DNA of 64,000 nt from an uncultured Bacteroidota bacterium. GTDB lineage: Bacteria > Bacteroidota > Bacteroidia > Flavobacteriales > Flavobacteriaceae. The position numbers and the translations under genes were made by a program. The DNA is taken from contig CACKBZ010000001.1 in NCBI GenBank assembly GCA_902598525.1, forward strand, positions 62,001 to 126,000. The letters run 5' to 3'. Shown here one piece after another: positions 17,441 through 26,728 of this stretch (position 1 is the stretch's first letter; the number at the start of each line of letters is the position of its first letter). A model generated the notes under the pieces. That model did not search any database. It was not told where the DNA came from and saw nothing but the letters and a program-made list of their open reading frames with translations.

Positions 17441-20065
17441 ATGCCAGTTCCTTCCAAATATGAACATATTGAAATTGAAAAGAAATGGTATTCATATTGG
17501 ATAAAAAACAATCTTTTTAAATCTATTCCAAATGATAAAGAACCATTTACAATTGTTATACCCCCTCCAAACGTTACTGGACTTCTACATATGGGTCACA
17601 TGCTTAACAATACTATCCAAGATATATTAGTTAGGAGAGCTAGAATGTTAGGTAAAAATGCATGTTGGGTTCCTGGTACTGATCATGCATCGATTGCAAC
17701 TGAAGCAAAAGTTGTTGAGAATCTAAAGGAGAAAGGAATAGATAAGTTAGATATTTCTAGGGATGAATTTTTAAAATATGCATGGGATTGGACGGAAAAA
17801 TATGGTGGCGGAATACTTGAACAATTAAAAATGTTGGGATGTTCATGTGATTGGGACAGAACTAAGTTTACATTGGATGATGAGATGTATGAATCTGTTT
17901 TAACTGCTTTTAAAATACTTCATGATAAAGGATTAATTTATAGGGGATACAGAATGATTAACTGGGATCCAGAGGCTAAAACTACTGTTTCTGATGAGGA
18001 AGTAAATTATGTTGAAGAAAAATCAAATTTATACTATCTAAAATATAAAATTGTTGACTCAGATCAAGATATGATTATTGCAACGACAAGACCTGAAACT
18101 ATATTTGGTGATACTGCAGTATGTGTTAATCCTAAAGATAAAAGATATAAATCCTTGATCGGTAAACAAGCTATTGTTCCAATTTGTGACAGAAAAGTAC
18201 CAGTAATTGCTGATCCTTATGTTGATGTTGAGTTCGGAACAGGATGTCTTAAGGTAACCCCTGCACATGATATAAATGATTATAATCTAGGAAAAAAACA
18301 TAGCCTTGATACAATAGATATTTTCGACATAAATGCTAATCTTAACAAACATGGCCTTCATTATGAAGGCAAAAATAGATTTGTTGTCAGAAATGAGATG
18401 GAAGATGAGCTTATTAAAAATAAATTATTAATAAAAAAGGAAAATTATGTCCATAATGTTGGTAGATCAGAAAGAACAAATTCTGTGATTGAGCCCAAAG
18501 TTTCAAAACAATGGTTTTTAAAGATGGATGAAATAAGTAAGCCAGCTATTATGAATGTATTAGATAACGAAAACATAAAGTTCTTTCCAAACAAATTCAA
18601 ATCAACATATAAATACTGGCTTGAAAATATAAAAGACTGGAACATATCAAGACAGCTATCTTGGGGTCATCAAATCCCAGTTTTTTATTATGGTAACGAT
18701 GATGAGTATATAGTTGCTACTACAAAAGAAGAAGCACTAAAAAAAGCAAACGAAGACTTAAAATTAAATTTAAAAGAATCAGATCTGAGTCAGGATCAAG
18801 ATGTACTTGATACTTGGTTCTCTTCATGGTTATGGCCAATATCTGTATTTGATGGAATTAGAAATCCTGATAATGATGAAATCAAATATTATTATCCTAC
18901 ACAAGATTTAGTTACAGGTCCTGATATAATCTTTTTTTGGGTTGCAAGAATGATAATTTCAGGTTATGAATTTAGAGATGAAAAACCTTTTTCTAATGTA
19001 TACTTTACTGGAATTGTTAGAGATAAACTTAGAAGAAAAATGTCTAAACAACTTGGTAACTCACCTGATGCTATTAAATTAATTGAAGAATATGGTGCAG
19101 ATTCTGTAAGAGTGGGTTTAATGCTAAGCTCAGCTGCTGGTAATGATCTTTTGTTTGATGAATCATTGTGTCAGCAAGGTAAAAATTTTACAAATAAACT
19201 CTGGAATGCATTGAGACTTGTTGATGGTTGGGATACTGATTTACAAATTAAACAGCCTAAAGTTAATGAGCTAGCAATAAATTGGTATAGAAATAAATTC
19301 AATAATACCTTAGAGTCTATAGATGGTAACTTTGAAAATTACAGGATTTCAGATGTTTTAATGTCTTCTTATAAATTGATATGGGATGACTTTTGTTCTT
19401 GGTTATTAGAAATATTAAAACCTGAGTATGGTCAGAAAATTGATCAGAAGTCAAAGTCTGAGTTAATTGAATTATTTATTAAAAATCTGAAAATCATCCA
19501 TCCATTTATGCCTTTTCTTTCAGAAGAAATATATCATAACCTAAATGATAAAGTCTCTCAACCAATAACAATAAGTTCATGGCCAAGTAAGGAAGAATAT
19601 GATATTCAGCTGATTAATAATTTTGAAATTACAAAAGAAATTATTTCACAAATAAGAAATTACAGAAAGGAAAAAAATATTCCTTTTAAAACATCAATTA
19701 AATTATATTACATTCCAACTAATAAATCAATTGATAATATTGATGTTATTAAAAAAATTGGATTTGTTGAAGATATAATTGAATCTGTAAAAGCTGACTT
19801 TGGTTTAGTTAAATCTTTTATCATTAAAAATTATGAGTTTTTTATTCCGCTGGATGAAGGTTTTGATAAAGATTCTGAAATCAAGAAATTAAATAAAGAA
19901 CTTGAATATAATATTGGTTTTCTTAAGTCTGTTGATAGTAAATTAAAAAACAAAAATTTTATAAGTAATGCGCCAAAAGAAATTATAGATAAGGAAAAAC
20001 AAAAAATTATCGATACAAAACAAAAGATAAAATCTATAAAAAAGTCAATTTCAGAACTTTCCTAA
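17441..20065 (+). CDS. valS: Valyl-tRNA synthetase
   Basis: 874 residues, a class Ia synthetase of typical ValRS length. The HIGH-type motif HMGH is at residues 50-53 and KMSK at 533-536, with the CP1 editing domain between (ATTRPETIFGDTAVCV). The C-terminal Lys/Glu-rich coiled coil characteristic of ValRS covers about the last 65 residues. It charges tRNA-Val, the only tRNA species encoded in this window. Its 3' end overlaps psd by 15 nt. Confidence 0.97.
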   Translation: MPVPSKYEHIEIEKKWYSYWIKNNLFKSIPNDKEPFTIVIPPPNVTGLLHMGHMLNNTIQDILVRRARMLGKNACWVPGTDHASIATEAKVVENLKEKGIDKLDISRDEFLKYAWDWTEKYGGGILEQLKMLGCSCDWDRTKFTLDDEMYESVLTAFKILHDKGLIYRGYRMINWDPEAKTTVSDEEVNYVEEKSNLYYLKYKIVDSDQDMIIATTRPETIFGDTAVCVNPKDKRYKSLIGKQAIVPICDRKVPVIADPYVDVEFGTGCLKVTPAHDINDYNLGKKHSLDTIDIFDINANLNKHGLHYEGKNRFVVRNEMEDELIKNKLLIKKENYVHNVGRSERTNSVIEPKVSKQWFLKMDEISKPAIMNVLDNENIKFFPNKFKSTYKYWLENIKDWNISRQLSWGHQIPVFYYGNDDEYIVATTKEEALKKANEDLKLNLKESDLSQDQDVLDTWFSSWLWPISVFDGIRNPDNDEIKYYYPTQDLVTGPDIIFFWVARMIISGYEFRDEKPFSNVYFTGIVRDKLRRKMSKQLGNSPDAIKLIEEYGADSVRVGLMLSSAAGNDLLFDESLCQQGKNFTNKLWNALRLVDGWDTDLQIKQPKVNELAINWYRNKFNNTLESIDGNFENYRISDVLMSSYKLIWDDFCSWLLEILKPEYGQKIDQKSKSELIELFIKNLKIIHPFMPFLSEEIYHNLNDKVSQPITISSWPSKEEYDIQLINNFEITKEIISQIRNYRKEKNIPFKTSIKLYYIPTNKSIDNIDVIKKIGFVEDIIESVKADFGLVKSFIIKNYEFFIPLDEGFDKDSEIKKLNKELEYNIGFLKSVDSKLKNKNFISNAPKEIIDKEKQKIIDTKQKIKSIKKSISELS

Positions 20066-20713
20066 CTTGGCTATTTCAGAAATTCCTCCAACAACTCTAT
20101 CTCCTTCCTTAACAAGAAGTTGAGAATTTAATGGAAGAAATAGGTCAACTCTTGATCCGAACTTTATAAACCCTGAGTCTTCACCCTGAGTTACCATTAA
20201 GCCTTCATTTGCATAATTAACTATCCGCCTAGCAACCATTCCAGCAATTTGTCGATACATAATATTTCCAAAATTTTTATTTTTAATTACTATAGTTGTT
20301 CTCTCATTTTTTTCCGAAGATTTTGGATGCCAAGCAACTAAATATTTACCATGATGATGTTTTGAGTACAATACTTCGCCAGATACTGGATATCTGTTAA
20401 CGTGAACATCAAATGGGGATAGAAAAATAGATACCTGTAATTTATTTTCTTTAAAATATTCATTTTCAAATGTCTGCTGAATATTGACTACCCTACCATC
20501 AGCAGGACTTATGATATGATCAGTCTTTTTATTTATGTTTCTTTTTGGGTTTCTGAAAAACCATAATATGAACACTAAAAGAATTAATGCACTAGTTTGA
20601 AGAATACTCTTTAAAGTAGATGGTTCTTCAAAAAGAACTTCAAGAATAATAACGTCCATAGACACAGCAATGAAAAAAAGAATTATTATGTTAAACCCCT
20701 CTTTATGAAACAT
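20051..20713 (-). CDS. psd: Phosphatidylserine decarboxylase (short, PSD-A type)
   Basis: 220 residues. Two N-terminal membrane helices (about 9-50) are followed by the small PSD-A catalytic domain with SPADGRV, LSPFDVHVNR and a C-terminal KFGSRVD. The Gly-Ser pair there is the expected self-cleavage site that generates the pyruvoyl cofactor. It converts phosphatidylserine to phosphatidylethanolamine at the inner membrane. It follows cdsA with a one-base overlap, so consecutive lipid-synthesis steps are coupled. Confidence 0.93.
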   Translation of the reverse strand: MFHKEGFNIIILFFIAVSMDVIILEVLFEEPSTLKSILQTSALILLVFILWFFRNPKRNINKKTDHIISPADGRVVNIQQTFENEYFKENKLQVSIFLSPFDVHVNRYPVSGEVLYSKHHHGKYLVAWHPKSSEKNERTTIVIKNKNFGNIMYRQIAGMVARRIVNYANEGLMVTQGEDSGFIKFGSRVDLFLPLNSQLLVKEGDRVVGGISEIAKLGKF

Positions 20714-21366
20714 TATATAACAGTAATTATTAGCGTAATAAAAGAATTGCCAATTGCACTGTCAAGTCTGTCAAACAAACCACCATGCCCTGGTATCAGA
20801 TTTCCACTATCTTTTACACCAGCTTTTCTCTTTATTTGGGATTGAAAAATATCTCCTAAAAGTCCAAAAATTGGGATTGTAAACCCTAATAATATAGTTT
20901 TCCAAAGAGGAAATATTTCTTGTATAAAACTGAAAGAAACATAACTAAATATCACTGAACAAAACAACCCACCAATAAACCCTTCCCATGTTTTATTTGG
21001 TGAGGCTTCAATTTTCAAGTTAGTTCTACCAAATAATGATCCAAAAAAATAAGACATTGTATCACTTATCCATATTAAAATAAATATAAATAAGATTAAA
21101 AATGGATCATATAGAGTTTCACCACAGAATGGAATATAAATCAATGCTAGCATTGAGACTAAAACATATACTGGTGGAATTAAAGGATGATTATAATTAT
21201 ATCCTTTAGATTTAATATTATTATAAAGTGAGTAAGCTTCAAATGTTGATATTAAAGTAAAAATTGTAAAAACAGTGATGAATGCTTTCATGCCTATAAC
21301 TATTGATGAAAAAATTATCACTATGTAAAGAATTCCACTAAATAATCTTGGAATAAAATTAGTCAT
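20713..21366 (-). CDS. cdsA: Phosphatidate cytidylyltransferase
   Basis: 217 residues from ATG at 21366 (a GTG at 21369 is also in frame). Several membrane helices precede the CdsA signature QIKRKAGVKDSG followed by HGGLFDRLDS. It makes CDP-diacylglycerol from phosphatidic acid and CTP, the precursor of phosphatidylserine used by the next gene product, Psd. It is shorter than many CdsA proteins (about 260-280) but has the catalytic end intact. Its start overlaps the LUD gene stop by 8 nt. Confidence 0.94.
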   Translation of the reverse strand: MTNFIPRLFSGILYIVIIFSSIVIGMKAFITVFTIFTLISTFEAYSLYNNIKSKGYNYNHPLIPPVYVLVSMLALIYIPFCGETLYDPFLILFIFILIWISDTMSYFFGSLFGRTNLKIEASPNKTWEGFIGGLFCSVIFSYVSFSFIQEIFPLWKTILLGFTIPIFGLLGDIFQSQIKRKAGVKDSGNLIPGHGGLFDRLDSAIGNSFITLIITVI

Positions 21367-21940
21367 CACTTAAAATAAGGTAGATATCTTTTGCACTATT
21401 ACCATAGGTCAAAAAATTATCCTCGTTAAGCTTATTTTTGACTACAATTGTAGTAATATTTGATGGAAACTTGGTTTTATATTTATGTTTAAGCTTTGTC
21501 ATCCCCTCACTAAGATCAGAAACAAATTGATCCATGCTAGCTAGAATTATTAATACCGAGGGTAGACTTTCTATTTTGTTATTTTTAATTTGTTTATTAC
21601 AAATCAAAATTCTCCCTGAATTAGAAAGTAGAAATTCACATCCTGTAACTAGCGCTTTAACTTTATTATCATCAATTTTTCTAATTGATTTTATGTTTAG
21701 ATTTTTTGATATATCTGAATCAAGTGAACAAACATTTTCAATTTCCCATTGATTTTCTTCAACAATTTTGTCAAAAATATCTTTTGATGAATTTTGTTTA
21801 TCTAAAAAAATAAATCTACCTCCGGATTCAGTAAAATTTTTAGCAAAAATTAAGTCTAGAGAGGATTCCTCAGAAATAAAATTATCATCTGGATCCTGGT
21901 TATCTTTTTTCTTTGTTTTAAAAAAGTTCCAAAAACCCAA
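21359..21940 (-). CDS. LUD-domain protein
   Basis: 193 residues. The segment VTGCEFLLSNSGRILIC followed by LPSVLIILASMDQFVSDL and a C-terminal SAKDIYLIL matches the LUD (lactate utilisation, LutB/LutC-like) fold. The N-terminus has a short Lys-rich tail and no signal peptide. No LutA or iron-sulfur LutB partner is nearby; instead it lies between ftsH and cdsA, a position I associate with Flavobacteriia. The role is therefore unclear, and lactate oxidation should not be assumed. Confidence 0.7.
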   Translation of the reverse strand: MGFWNFFKTKKKDNQDPDDNFISEESSLDLIFAKNFTESGGRFIFLDKQNSSKDIFDKIVEENQWEIENVCSLDSDISKNLNIKSIRKIDDNKVKALVTGCEFLLSNSGRILICNKQIKNNKIESLPSVLIILASMDQFVSDLSEGMTKLKHKYKTKFPSNITTIVVKNKLNEDNFLTYGNSAKDIYLILSDD

Positions 21941-21945
21941 AATAG

Positions 21946-23880
21946 TTATTTTTTGTTATTAGTTTCCTCATCTTTTTTGAATGGACGCTCACCAAGAATC
22001 TTAATAAGATCTTCTTTAAAAATTACTTCTTTTTCAAGTAGTCTTTTAGCAAGTTCTGACAACTTACTTTTATTCTTTTTAAGAATGTTACAAGCTCTAT
22101 TGTATTGCTTTTCAATAATTAGTGATATTTCTTCGTCTATCTTTTTTGCTGTTTCTTCTGAATATGGTTTCGTAAAATTATAATCAGTTTGTCCACTTGA
22201 GTCATAATAAGTAATATTACCAATTTTATCATTTAATCCATATACTGATACAATTGCTCTTGCTTGTTTTGTTACCTTCTCCAAATCACTTAATGCTCCA
22301 GTAGAAATTTTATTAAACATTATTTTTTCTGCAGCCCTACCACCCAATGTTGCACACATTTCATCAAGCATTTGCTCAGTCCTAACTATCATTCTTTCTT
22401 CTGGCAAATACCAGGCAGCTCCTAAGGATTGACCTCTTGGAACAATTGTTACTTTGACAAGAGGAGCGGCATGTTCAAGAAGCCAACTTACTATTGCATG
22501 ACCAGCTTCATGAAAAGCGATAGTGTTTTTCTCTTCTTTAGTTATTATTTTATTTTTTTTCTCTAAACCACCAACAATCCTATCTACTGCATCAAGAAAA
22601 TCTTGCCTACCAACGGATTTCTTATTATTTCTCGCAGCAATTAATGCAGCTTCATTACAAACATTTGCGATATCGGCACCAGAAAAGCCAGGTGTTTGTT
22701 TTGCTAAAAAGTCTATATCTAAAGTCCTACTCTTTTTTAATGGCTTTAAGTGAACCTGGAAGATCTCTCTTCTCTCATTTAGATCAGGTAGGTCTACAAA
22801 TATTTGTCTATCAAACCTACCTGCTCTCATTAAAGCTTTGTCAAGAACATCCGCTCTATTAGTAGCAGCAATAACTATAACATTTGTATCAGTTCCAAAA
22901 CCGTCCATTTCAGTCAAAAGCTGGTTAAGAGTATTCTCTCTTTCATCGTTTGATCCAGTTATGTTATTTCTACCTCTGGCTCTTCCTATGGCATCTATTT
23001 CGTCAATAAAAATTATCGATGGAGATTTATCTTTTGCTTGTTTGAAGAGATCTCTTACTCTTGATGCTCCAACCCCAACAAACATTTCAACAAAATCTGA
23101 ACCTGAAAGAGAAAAGAAAGGAACTTTAGCCTCACCAGCAACAGCTTTTGCAAGAAGAGTCTTTCCAGTACCTGGTGCACCAACTAATAGAGCACCTTTT
23201 GGAATTTTCCCACCAAGAATAGTATATTTCTTTGGATTTTTTAAAAAATCAACTATCTCTTGGACTTCTTCTTTTGCGCCTTCCAATCCAGCTACATCCT
23301 TAAATGTAACTTTAACCAAAGTATTCTGATCAAATAGTTTTGCTTTAGATTTTCCAATATTAAAAATTTGTCCTCCAGCACCTCCAGCACCACCGGACAT
23401 TCTCCTCATTAAAAAAATCCAAATTCCAATTATTATAATTATTGGTAAGAAACCTAAAAGAACATCAAGCCACCTATTTTCCATTGTAATAAATTCAATA
23501 GAAAAATCTAGGTCTTGTGATTGTTTAATTTGTTGAAGATTTGTCTCAAATAATTCTGGTGTACCAATTTCAAATTGATAGTGAGGACCAGATAAATTAT
23601 CCTGTCCAAGAAAGTTTTTTGATCTTGCATTCTTGTGAACATCTTTTTCGAGGGCATTTTCATTTAAAGTTACTCGAGCATACCTTTGATTAATTATAGT
23701 GACTTTGTCAATATCACCATTTCTTAAATAATTTTCAAATGATGAAATATCAGTTGGTTGAGTATTTTGTATTGCATTATCACCTCCAAGTAATCCGATA
23801 CTGATTATAAAGAATACAATGGATGCATAGAACCAGTATATATTAATTTTTGATTTATTACTTTTTTTCTTTTTTGCCAT
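21946..23880 (-). CDS. ftsH: ATP-dependent zinc metalloprotease FtsH
   Basis: 644 residues. Two membrane helices (about 14-32 and 139-158) flank the periplasmic FtsH_ext domain. The AAA+ module has Walker A GAPGTGKT (234-241), Walker B IIFIDEID and the second region of homology NRADVLDKALMRAGRFDR. The M41 protease has the zinc motif HEAGH (457-461). It degrades misassembled membrane proteins and regulatory proteins. It follows rsfS by 2 nt and precedes the LUD gene by 5 nt. Confidence 0.97.
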   Translation of the reverse strand: MAKKKKSNKSKINIYWFYASIVFFIISIGLLGGDNAIQNTQPTDISSFENYLRNGDIDKVTIINQRYARVTLNENALEKDVHKNARSKNFLGQDNLSGPHYQFEIGTPELFETNLQQIKQSQDLDFSIEFITMENRWLDVLLGFLPIIIIIGIWIFLMRRMSGGAGGAGGQIFNIGKSKAKLFDQNTLVKVTFKDVAGLEGAKEEVQEIVDFLKNPKKYTILGGKIPKGALLVGAPGTGKTLLAKAVAGEAKVPFFSLSGSDFVEMFVGVGASRVRDLFKQAKDKSPSIIFIDEIDAIGRARGRNNITGSNDERENTLNQLLTEMDGFGTDTNVIVIAATNRADVLDKALMRAGRFDRQIFVDLPDLNERREIFQVHLKPLKKSRTLDIDFLAKQTPGFSGADIANVCNEAALIAARNNKKSVGRQDFLDAVDRIVGGLEKKNKIITKEEKNTIAFHEAGHAIVSWLLEHAAPLVKVTIVPRGQSLGAAWYLPEERMIVRTEQMLDEMCATLGGRAAEKIMFNKISTGALSDLEKVTKQARAIVSVYGLNDKIGNITYYDSSGQTDYNFTKPYSEETAKKIDEEISLIIEKQYNRACNILKKNKSKLSELAKRLLEKEVIFKEDLIKILGERPFKKDEETNNKK

Positions 23881-23882
23881 TA

Positions 23883-24254
23883 TTAAGCATTTAATTCAAC
23901 ATTTGTAATTTTTGCATCTCCCCAGAGGTTTTCTAAATCATAATATTCTCTTATTTCTCTTTGGAAAACATGAACAACCACATCAATATAATCAATTAAC
24001 ACCCATTCTTGATTATCGTTACCTTCAATACTAAACGGTTTTTCCTTTAACTGTTTACTAACATGCCTTTTAATTGAGTTAACAATTGCTGTAACATGAG
24101 TGTTTGAAGTACCTGTACAAATTATAAAATAGCCACAAACAGTGTTAGCAATTTTTGTAAGGTCCATTATATTTACATCAGCTCCCTTAACATCTTCAAT
24201 ACCGAATATAATTTTTTTAATTAATTCAGATTCTACTGACTTGGATTTTACCAT
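23883..24254 (-). CDS. rsfS: Ribosomal silencing factor RsfS
   Basis: 123 residues, complete. YFIICTGTSNTHV and the C-terminal DYIDVVVHVF plus YYDLENLWGDA are the diagnostic RsfS/Iojap motifs. The family binds ribosomal protein L14 and prevents subunit joining in starved cells. It is first in the rsfS-ftsH-LUD-cdsA-psd unit. Confidence 0.95.
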   Translation of the reverse strand: MVKSKSVESELIKKIIFGIEDVKGADVNIMDLTKIANTVCGYFIICTGTSNTHVTAIVNSIKRHVSKQLKEKPFSIEGNDNQEWVLIDYIDVVVHVFQREIREYYDLENLWGDAKITNVELNA

Positions 24255-24270
24255 TAATCTTTTCTTTTTT

Positions 24271-24278
24271 CAAATTTA
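24271..24278 (-). promoter_or_regulatory. Predicted -7 box of the rsfS-ftsH-cdsA-psd unit
   Basis: On the minus strand this reads TAAATTTG, a TAnnTTTG match. It ends 16 nt before the rsfS ATG, so the leader would be about 12 nt. No convincing -33 element was seen. Confidence 0.45.
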
Positions 24279-24292
24279 TTACTTTTAACAAT

Positions 24293-25021
24293 ATGAGTAC
24301 ATATAACATTATCAAAGTTAATGCCACTAAGTCAACAAATGACAAAGTGAAGATGTTAATTAAATCAAAAAAAATAAATAATCTAGATATTATAAGTGCT
24401 AAATATCAGTATAAAGGAAGGGGTCAACAAAATAATAGATGGTTCTCTAGTTATGGGAATAACCTACTATGCTCGCTATACCTTAAGTTGCCAAACGATT
24501 TTAACTCACCATTGTTTACAATAAATTTTGCAGCAACTCTTTCTGTTTTAGATACCATTAGATTTTTTAATGATAAAAAATCATTCATTAAGTGGCCAAA
24601 CGACATTTTGGCAGACAACAATAAGATATCGGGAATACTGATAGAGAATACTTTCAAGAATAATTTTATTAATTATTCTATAATAGGAGTTGGGATCAAT
24701 GTTAATCAAACTAATTTTAGAAAAATTAGAAATTCAACATCTCTAAAAAATCTATGTAATAAAAATTTTGATGTAGATAATGTTCTGAATGAGTTATTAA
24801 AAAATTATCAAAGCTATTTTAAAAGAATCAAAGACATAACTTATCTATCAGAAAAATTTAATCAGAATTTATATGGAAAAAATAATTGTAAATTCCTTTA
24901 TAATGAAAAGGTATTTGACGGTAAAGTAGATAAAGTTTTAAATAATGGAAATTTAGTAGCCTGCTTGGAAACTAATGAACCTAAGGAGTTCAAATCTTCT
25001 GAAATTAAAATCATTTTTTAA
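24293..25021 (+). CDS. birA: Biotin-[acetyl-CoA-carboxylase] ligase, monofunctional
   Basis: 242 residues. The catalytic BPL core is clear: the biotinyl-AMP loop YKGRGQQNNRW near residue 42, IKWPNDI near 100 with the biotin-binding Lys, and ISGILIE. There is no N-terminal winged-helix domain, so it should not repress transcription as E. coli BirA does. The C-terminal SH3-like piece is short. It diverges from rsfS across 38 bp and overlaps pyrE by 4 nt at its 3' end. Confidence 0.93.
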   Translation: MSTYNIIKVNATKSTNDKVKMLIKSKKINNLDIISAKYQYKGRGQQNNRWFSSYGNNLLCSLYLKLPNDFNSPLFTINFAATLSVLDTIRFFNDKKSFIKWPNDILADNNKISGILIENTFKNNFINYSIIGVGINVNQTNFRKIRNSTSLKNLCNKNFDVDNVLNELLKNYQSYFKRIKDITYLSEKFNQNLYGKNNCKFLYNEKVFDGKVDKVLNNGNLVACLETNEPKEFKSSEIKIIF

Positions 25022-25656
25022 CTCCAGCTTTGTGGATCCTTTCTCCATTCCATTAGTCTGTTAGACTCAGCATATGTAATAGAGCCTTCAGCAATAATCA
25101 TTTCAACTAAAGTGTTATAATCAGCCAGTGAATTAATTGAAATATTTTCTTTTTGAAATCTCTCATTTGCAAAATCAAAGTTGTAAGAAAAAACAGAAAG
25201 CATACCAACTACATTTAAATTTTTATTCCTCAGAGCTTTTATAGCTTTTAAACTGCTTTTACCTGTGCTAATTAAGTCTTCAATCACAACTAACTTAGAT
25301 CCTTCCTCAATGTAACCTTCAATTTGATTTTTTAATCCATGTCCCTTTGGTTCAGGCCTTACGTATGAGTATGGAGAATTTAACCTTTCAGCAATCATTG
25401 CACCAATTGCGATGGCACCTGTGGCTACTCCGGTAATTGAAATTTTCTGTCCGTATTTGTTGGCTATAATTTCAGACATTCTATCTGCAATAAATTTTCT
25501 TATTTCCGGATATGATAATAATAACCTGTTATCACAATAAATAGGAGATCTTATACCACTTGTCCAAGTAAAAGGTTTTTTGGTATTTAATTTAATTGCG
25601 TTAATTTGTGTGAGATAATTAATTGTTTGCTCAGCAACTTTTTTATCTAGAATCAT
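25018..25656 (-). CDS. pyrE: Orotate phosphoribosyltransferase
   Basis: 212 residues. The PRPP-binding loop VVIEDLISTGKSS and the flexible catalytic loop region YVRPEPKGHGLKNQIEG are both present. It makes orotidine 5'-monophosphate in pyrimidine synthesis. The start ATG is only 8 bp from the oppositely directed NUDIX start. A -7 box overlaps that NUDIX start codon, suggesting a leaderless transcript. Its 3' end overlaps birA by 4 nt. Confidence 0.96.
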   Translation of the reverse strand: MILDKKVAEQTINYLTQINAIKLNTKKPFTWTSGIRSPIYCDNRLLLSYPEIRKFIADRMSEIIANKYGQKISITGVATGAIAIGAMIAERLNSPYSYVRPEPKGHGLKNQIEGYIEEGSKLVVIEDLISTGKSSLKAIKALRNKNLNVVGMLSVFSYNFDFANERFQKENISINSLADYNTLVEMIIAEGSITYAESNRLMEWRKDPQSWS

Positions 25657-25661
25657 TTTTA

Positions 25662-25669
25662 CAAATGTA
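25662..25669 (-). promoter_or_regulatory. Predicted -7 box of pyrE, giving an almost leaderless mRNA
   Basis: The minus strand reads TACATTTG, a TAnnTTTG match, ending 5 nt before the pyrE ATG at 25656. With transcription starting about 4 nt beyond the box, the leader would be 0-2 nt. The box overlaps the NUDIX start codon (25665-25667). Confidence 0.45.
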
Positions 25670-26285
25670 TAAAGTTTTTTTCAACCAAAAACCTCTAATA
25701 TTAACAAACAAGCTTCATGAGGCTACTGATAAATCACCACTAGTTTTTGTAAAATATACAAATGCAGCTTTGATAATAAAAGCACTAAAATCAAAGAACA
25801 ATGATAAGGTTTACCTATATCATAAAAATATAGATAAGCTTTGGAAAACTTTTTTAAAAAAGTTCCCTATAATTGAGGCAGCTGGAGGTTTAGTCCAGAG
25901 AGATGATGGAAAATTCTTATTTATTTTCAGAAATAATAAATGGGACCTTCCGAAAGGAGGGATTGAAAAAAAAGAGTTAACTATTGAAGCAGCAAAAAGG
26001 GAGGTAACTGAAGAAACAGGTGTAGCAGATATTATTGTAAATAATCAGTTACCTGAAACATATCATATATTTAAAAAGGGCAAAAATTACAGATTAAAAA
26101 AAACATACTGGTTTAAAATGTCTACATCATATAAAGGTCAACTTAACCCTCAAATTGAGGAGGGAATAGTTAAAGCAGAATGGATTTCTGAGAATGAAAT
26201 AAGTAATCTTTTGAATAATGCATTTGAAAATATAAGAATAATTGTTCTGGAGGTTTTAGATATTAATTCCTTCAGGGATAAATAG
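25665..26285 (+). CDS. NUDIX hydrolase
   Basis: 206 residues from ATG 25665 (an in-frame TTG at 25623 would lie inside pyrE and is less likely). The Nudix box fits GX5EX7REUXEEXGU: GGIEKKELTIEAAKREV followed by TEETG. About 65 residues precede the domain, and the central core FLFIFRNNKWDLPKGG resembles diadenosine-polyphosphate or NDP-sugar type hydrolases. Substrate unknown. Its last 30 nt overlap coaD on the other strand, the largest convergent overlap here. Confidence 0.88.
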   Translation: MYKVFFNQKPLILTNKLHEATDKSPLVFVKYTNAALIIKALKSKNNDKVYLYHKNIDKLWKTFLKKFPIIEAAGGLVQRDDGKFLFIFRNNKWDLPKGGIEKKELTIEAAKREVTEETGVADIIVNNQLPETYHIFKKGKNYRLKKTYWFKMSTSYKGQLNPQIEEGIVKAEWISENEISNLLNNAFENIRIIVLEVLDINSFRDK

Positions 26286-26708
26286 TTGATAATTACCCTT
26301 GTTCTTAATTAATTCCCTAACTACACTACTACTTATATTTAGGTTCTCTTTAGTTGCCAAAAAAAATACTGTCTCAATATTTGAAATATCAGTATTTGTT
26401 TGAGCAATTGTTTTTTCATATTCAAAATCCGAAGGATTTCTCAAACCTCGGATTATAAAATTGGAATTATTTTTTTTACAGAAATCAACTGTTAAACCTT
26501 TGTATGTCTTAACTATCACATTATTCTGTTTAGCAAAAAAACTTTTAATAACTTCAAATCTTTTTTCTAAAGAAAACATATATTTTTTATCATTATTTTC
26601 ACCAATTCCAATAATTATCTCATCAAAAATTTGTAGTCCTTTATTAATAATATCTATGTGCCCAATTGTTATGGGGTCAAAGGATCCAGGAAAAACTGCT
26701 CTTTTCAT
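26256..26708 (-). CDS. coaD: Pantetheine-phosphate adenylyltransferase
   Basis: 150 residues, usual CoaD length. The nucleotidyltransferase motif GSFDPITIGH is at the N-terminus and the second motif IIRGLRNPSDFEYE near residue 88. It makes dephospho-CoA from phosphopantetheine and ATP. It lies 20 nt downstream of ddl and is probably in the same transcript. Confidence 0.96.
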   Translation of the reverse strand: MKRAVFPGSFDPITIGHIDIINKGLQIFDEIIIGIGENNDKKYMFSLEKRFEVIKSFFAKQNNVIVKTYKGLTVDFCKKNNSNFIIRGLRNPSDFEYEKTIAQTNTDISNIETVFFLATKENLNISSSVVRELIKNKGNYQLFIPEGINI

Positions 26709-26728
26709 TTTCTAAATTTAATTATTAT

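Noticed and set aside
22838-23329. A 163-residue open frame antisense to ftsH
   Set aside because: It lies wholly inside the strongly conserved FtsH AAA+ coding region and its translation is low-complexity Ser/Phe-rich, as expected of a shadow frame.
25623-25664. Upstream TTG start for the NUDIX protein
   Set aside because: It would add 14 residues read from inside pyrE; ATG 25665 is the more ordinary start.
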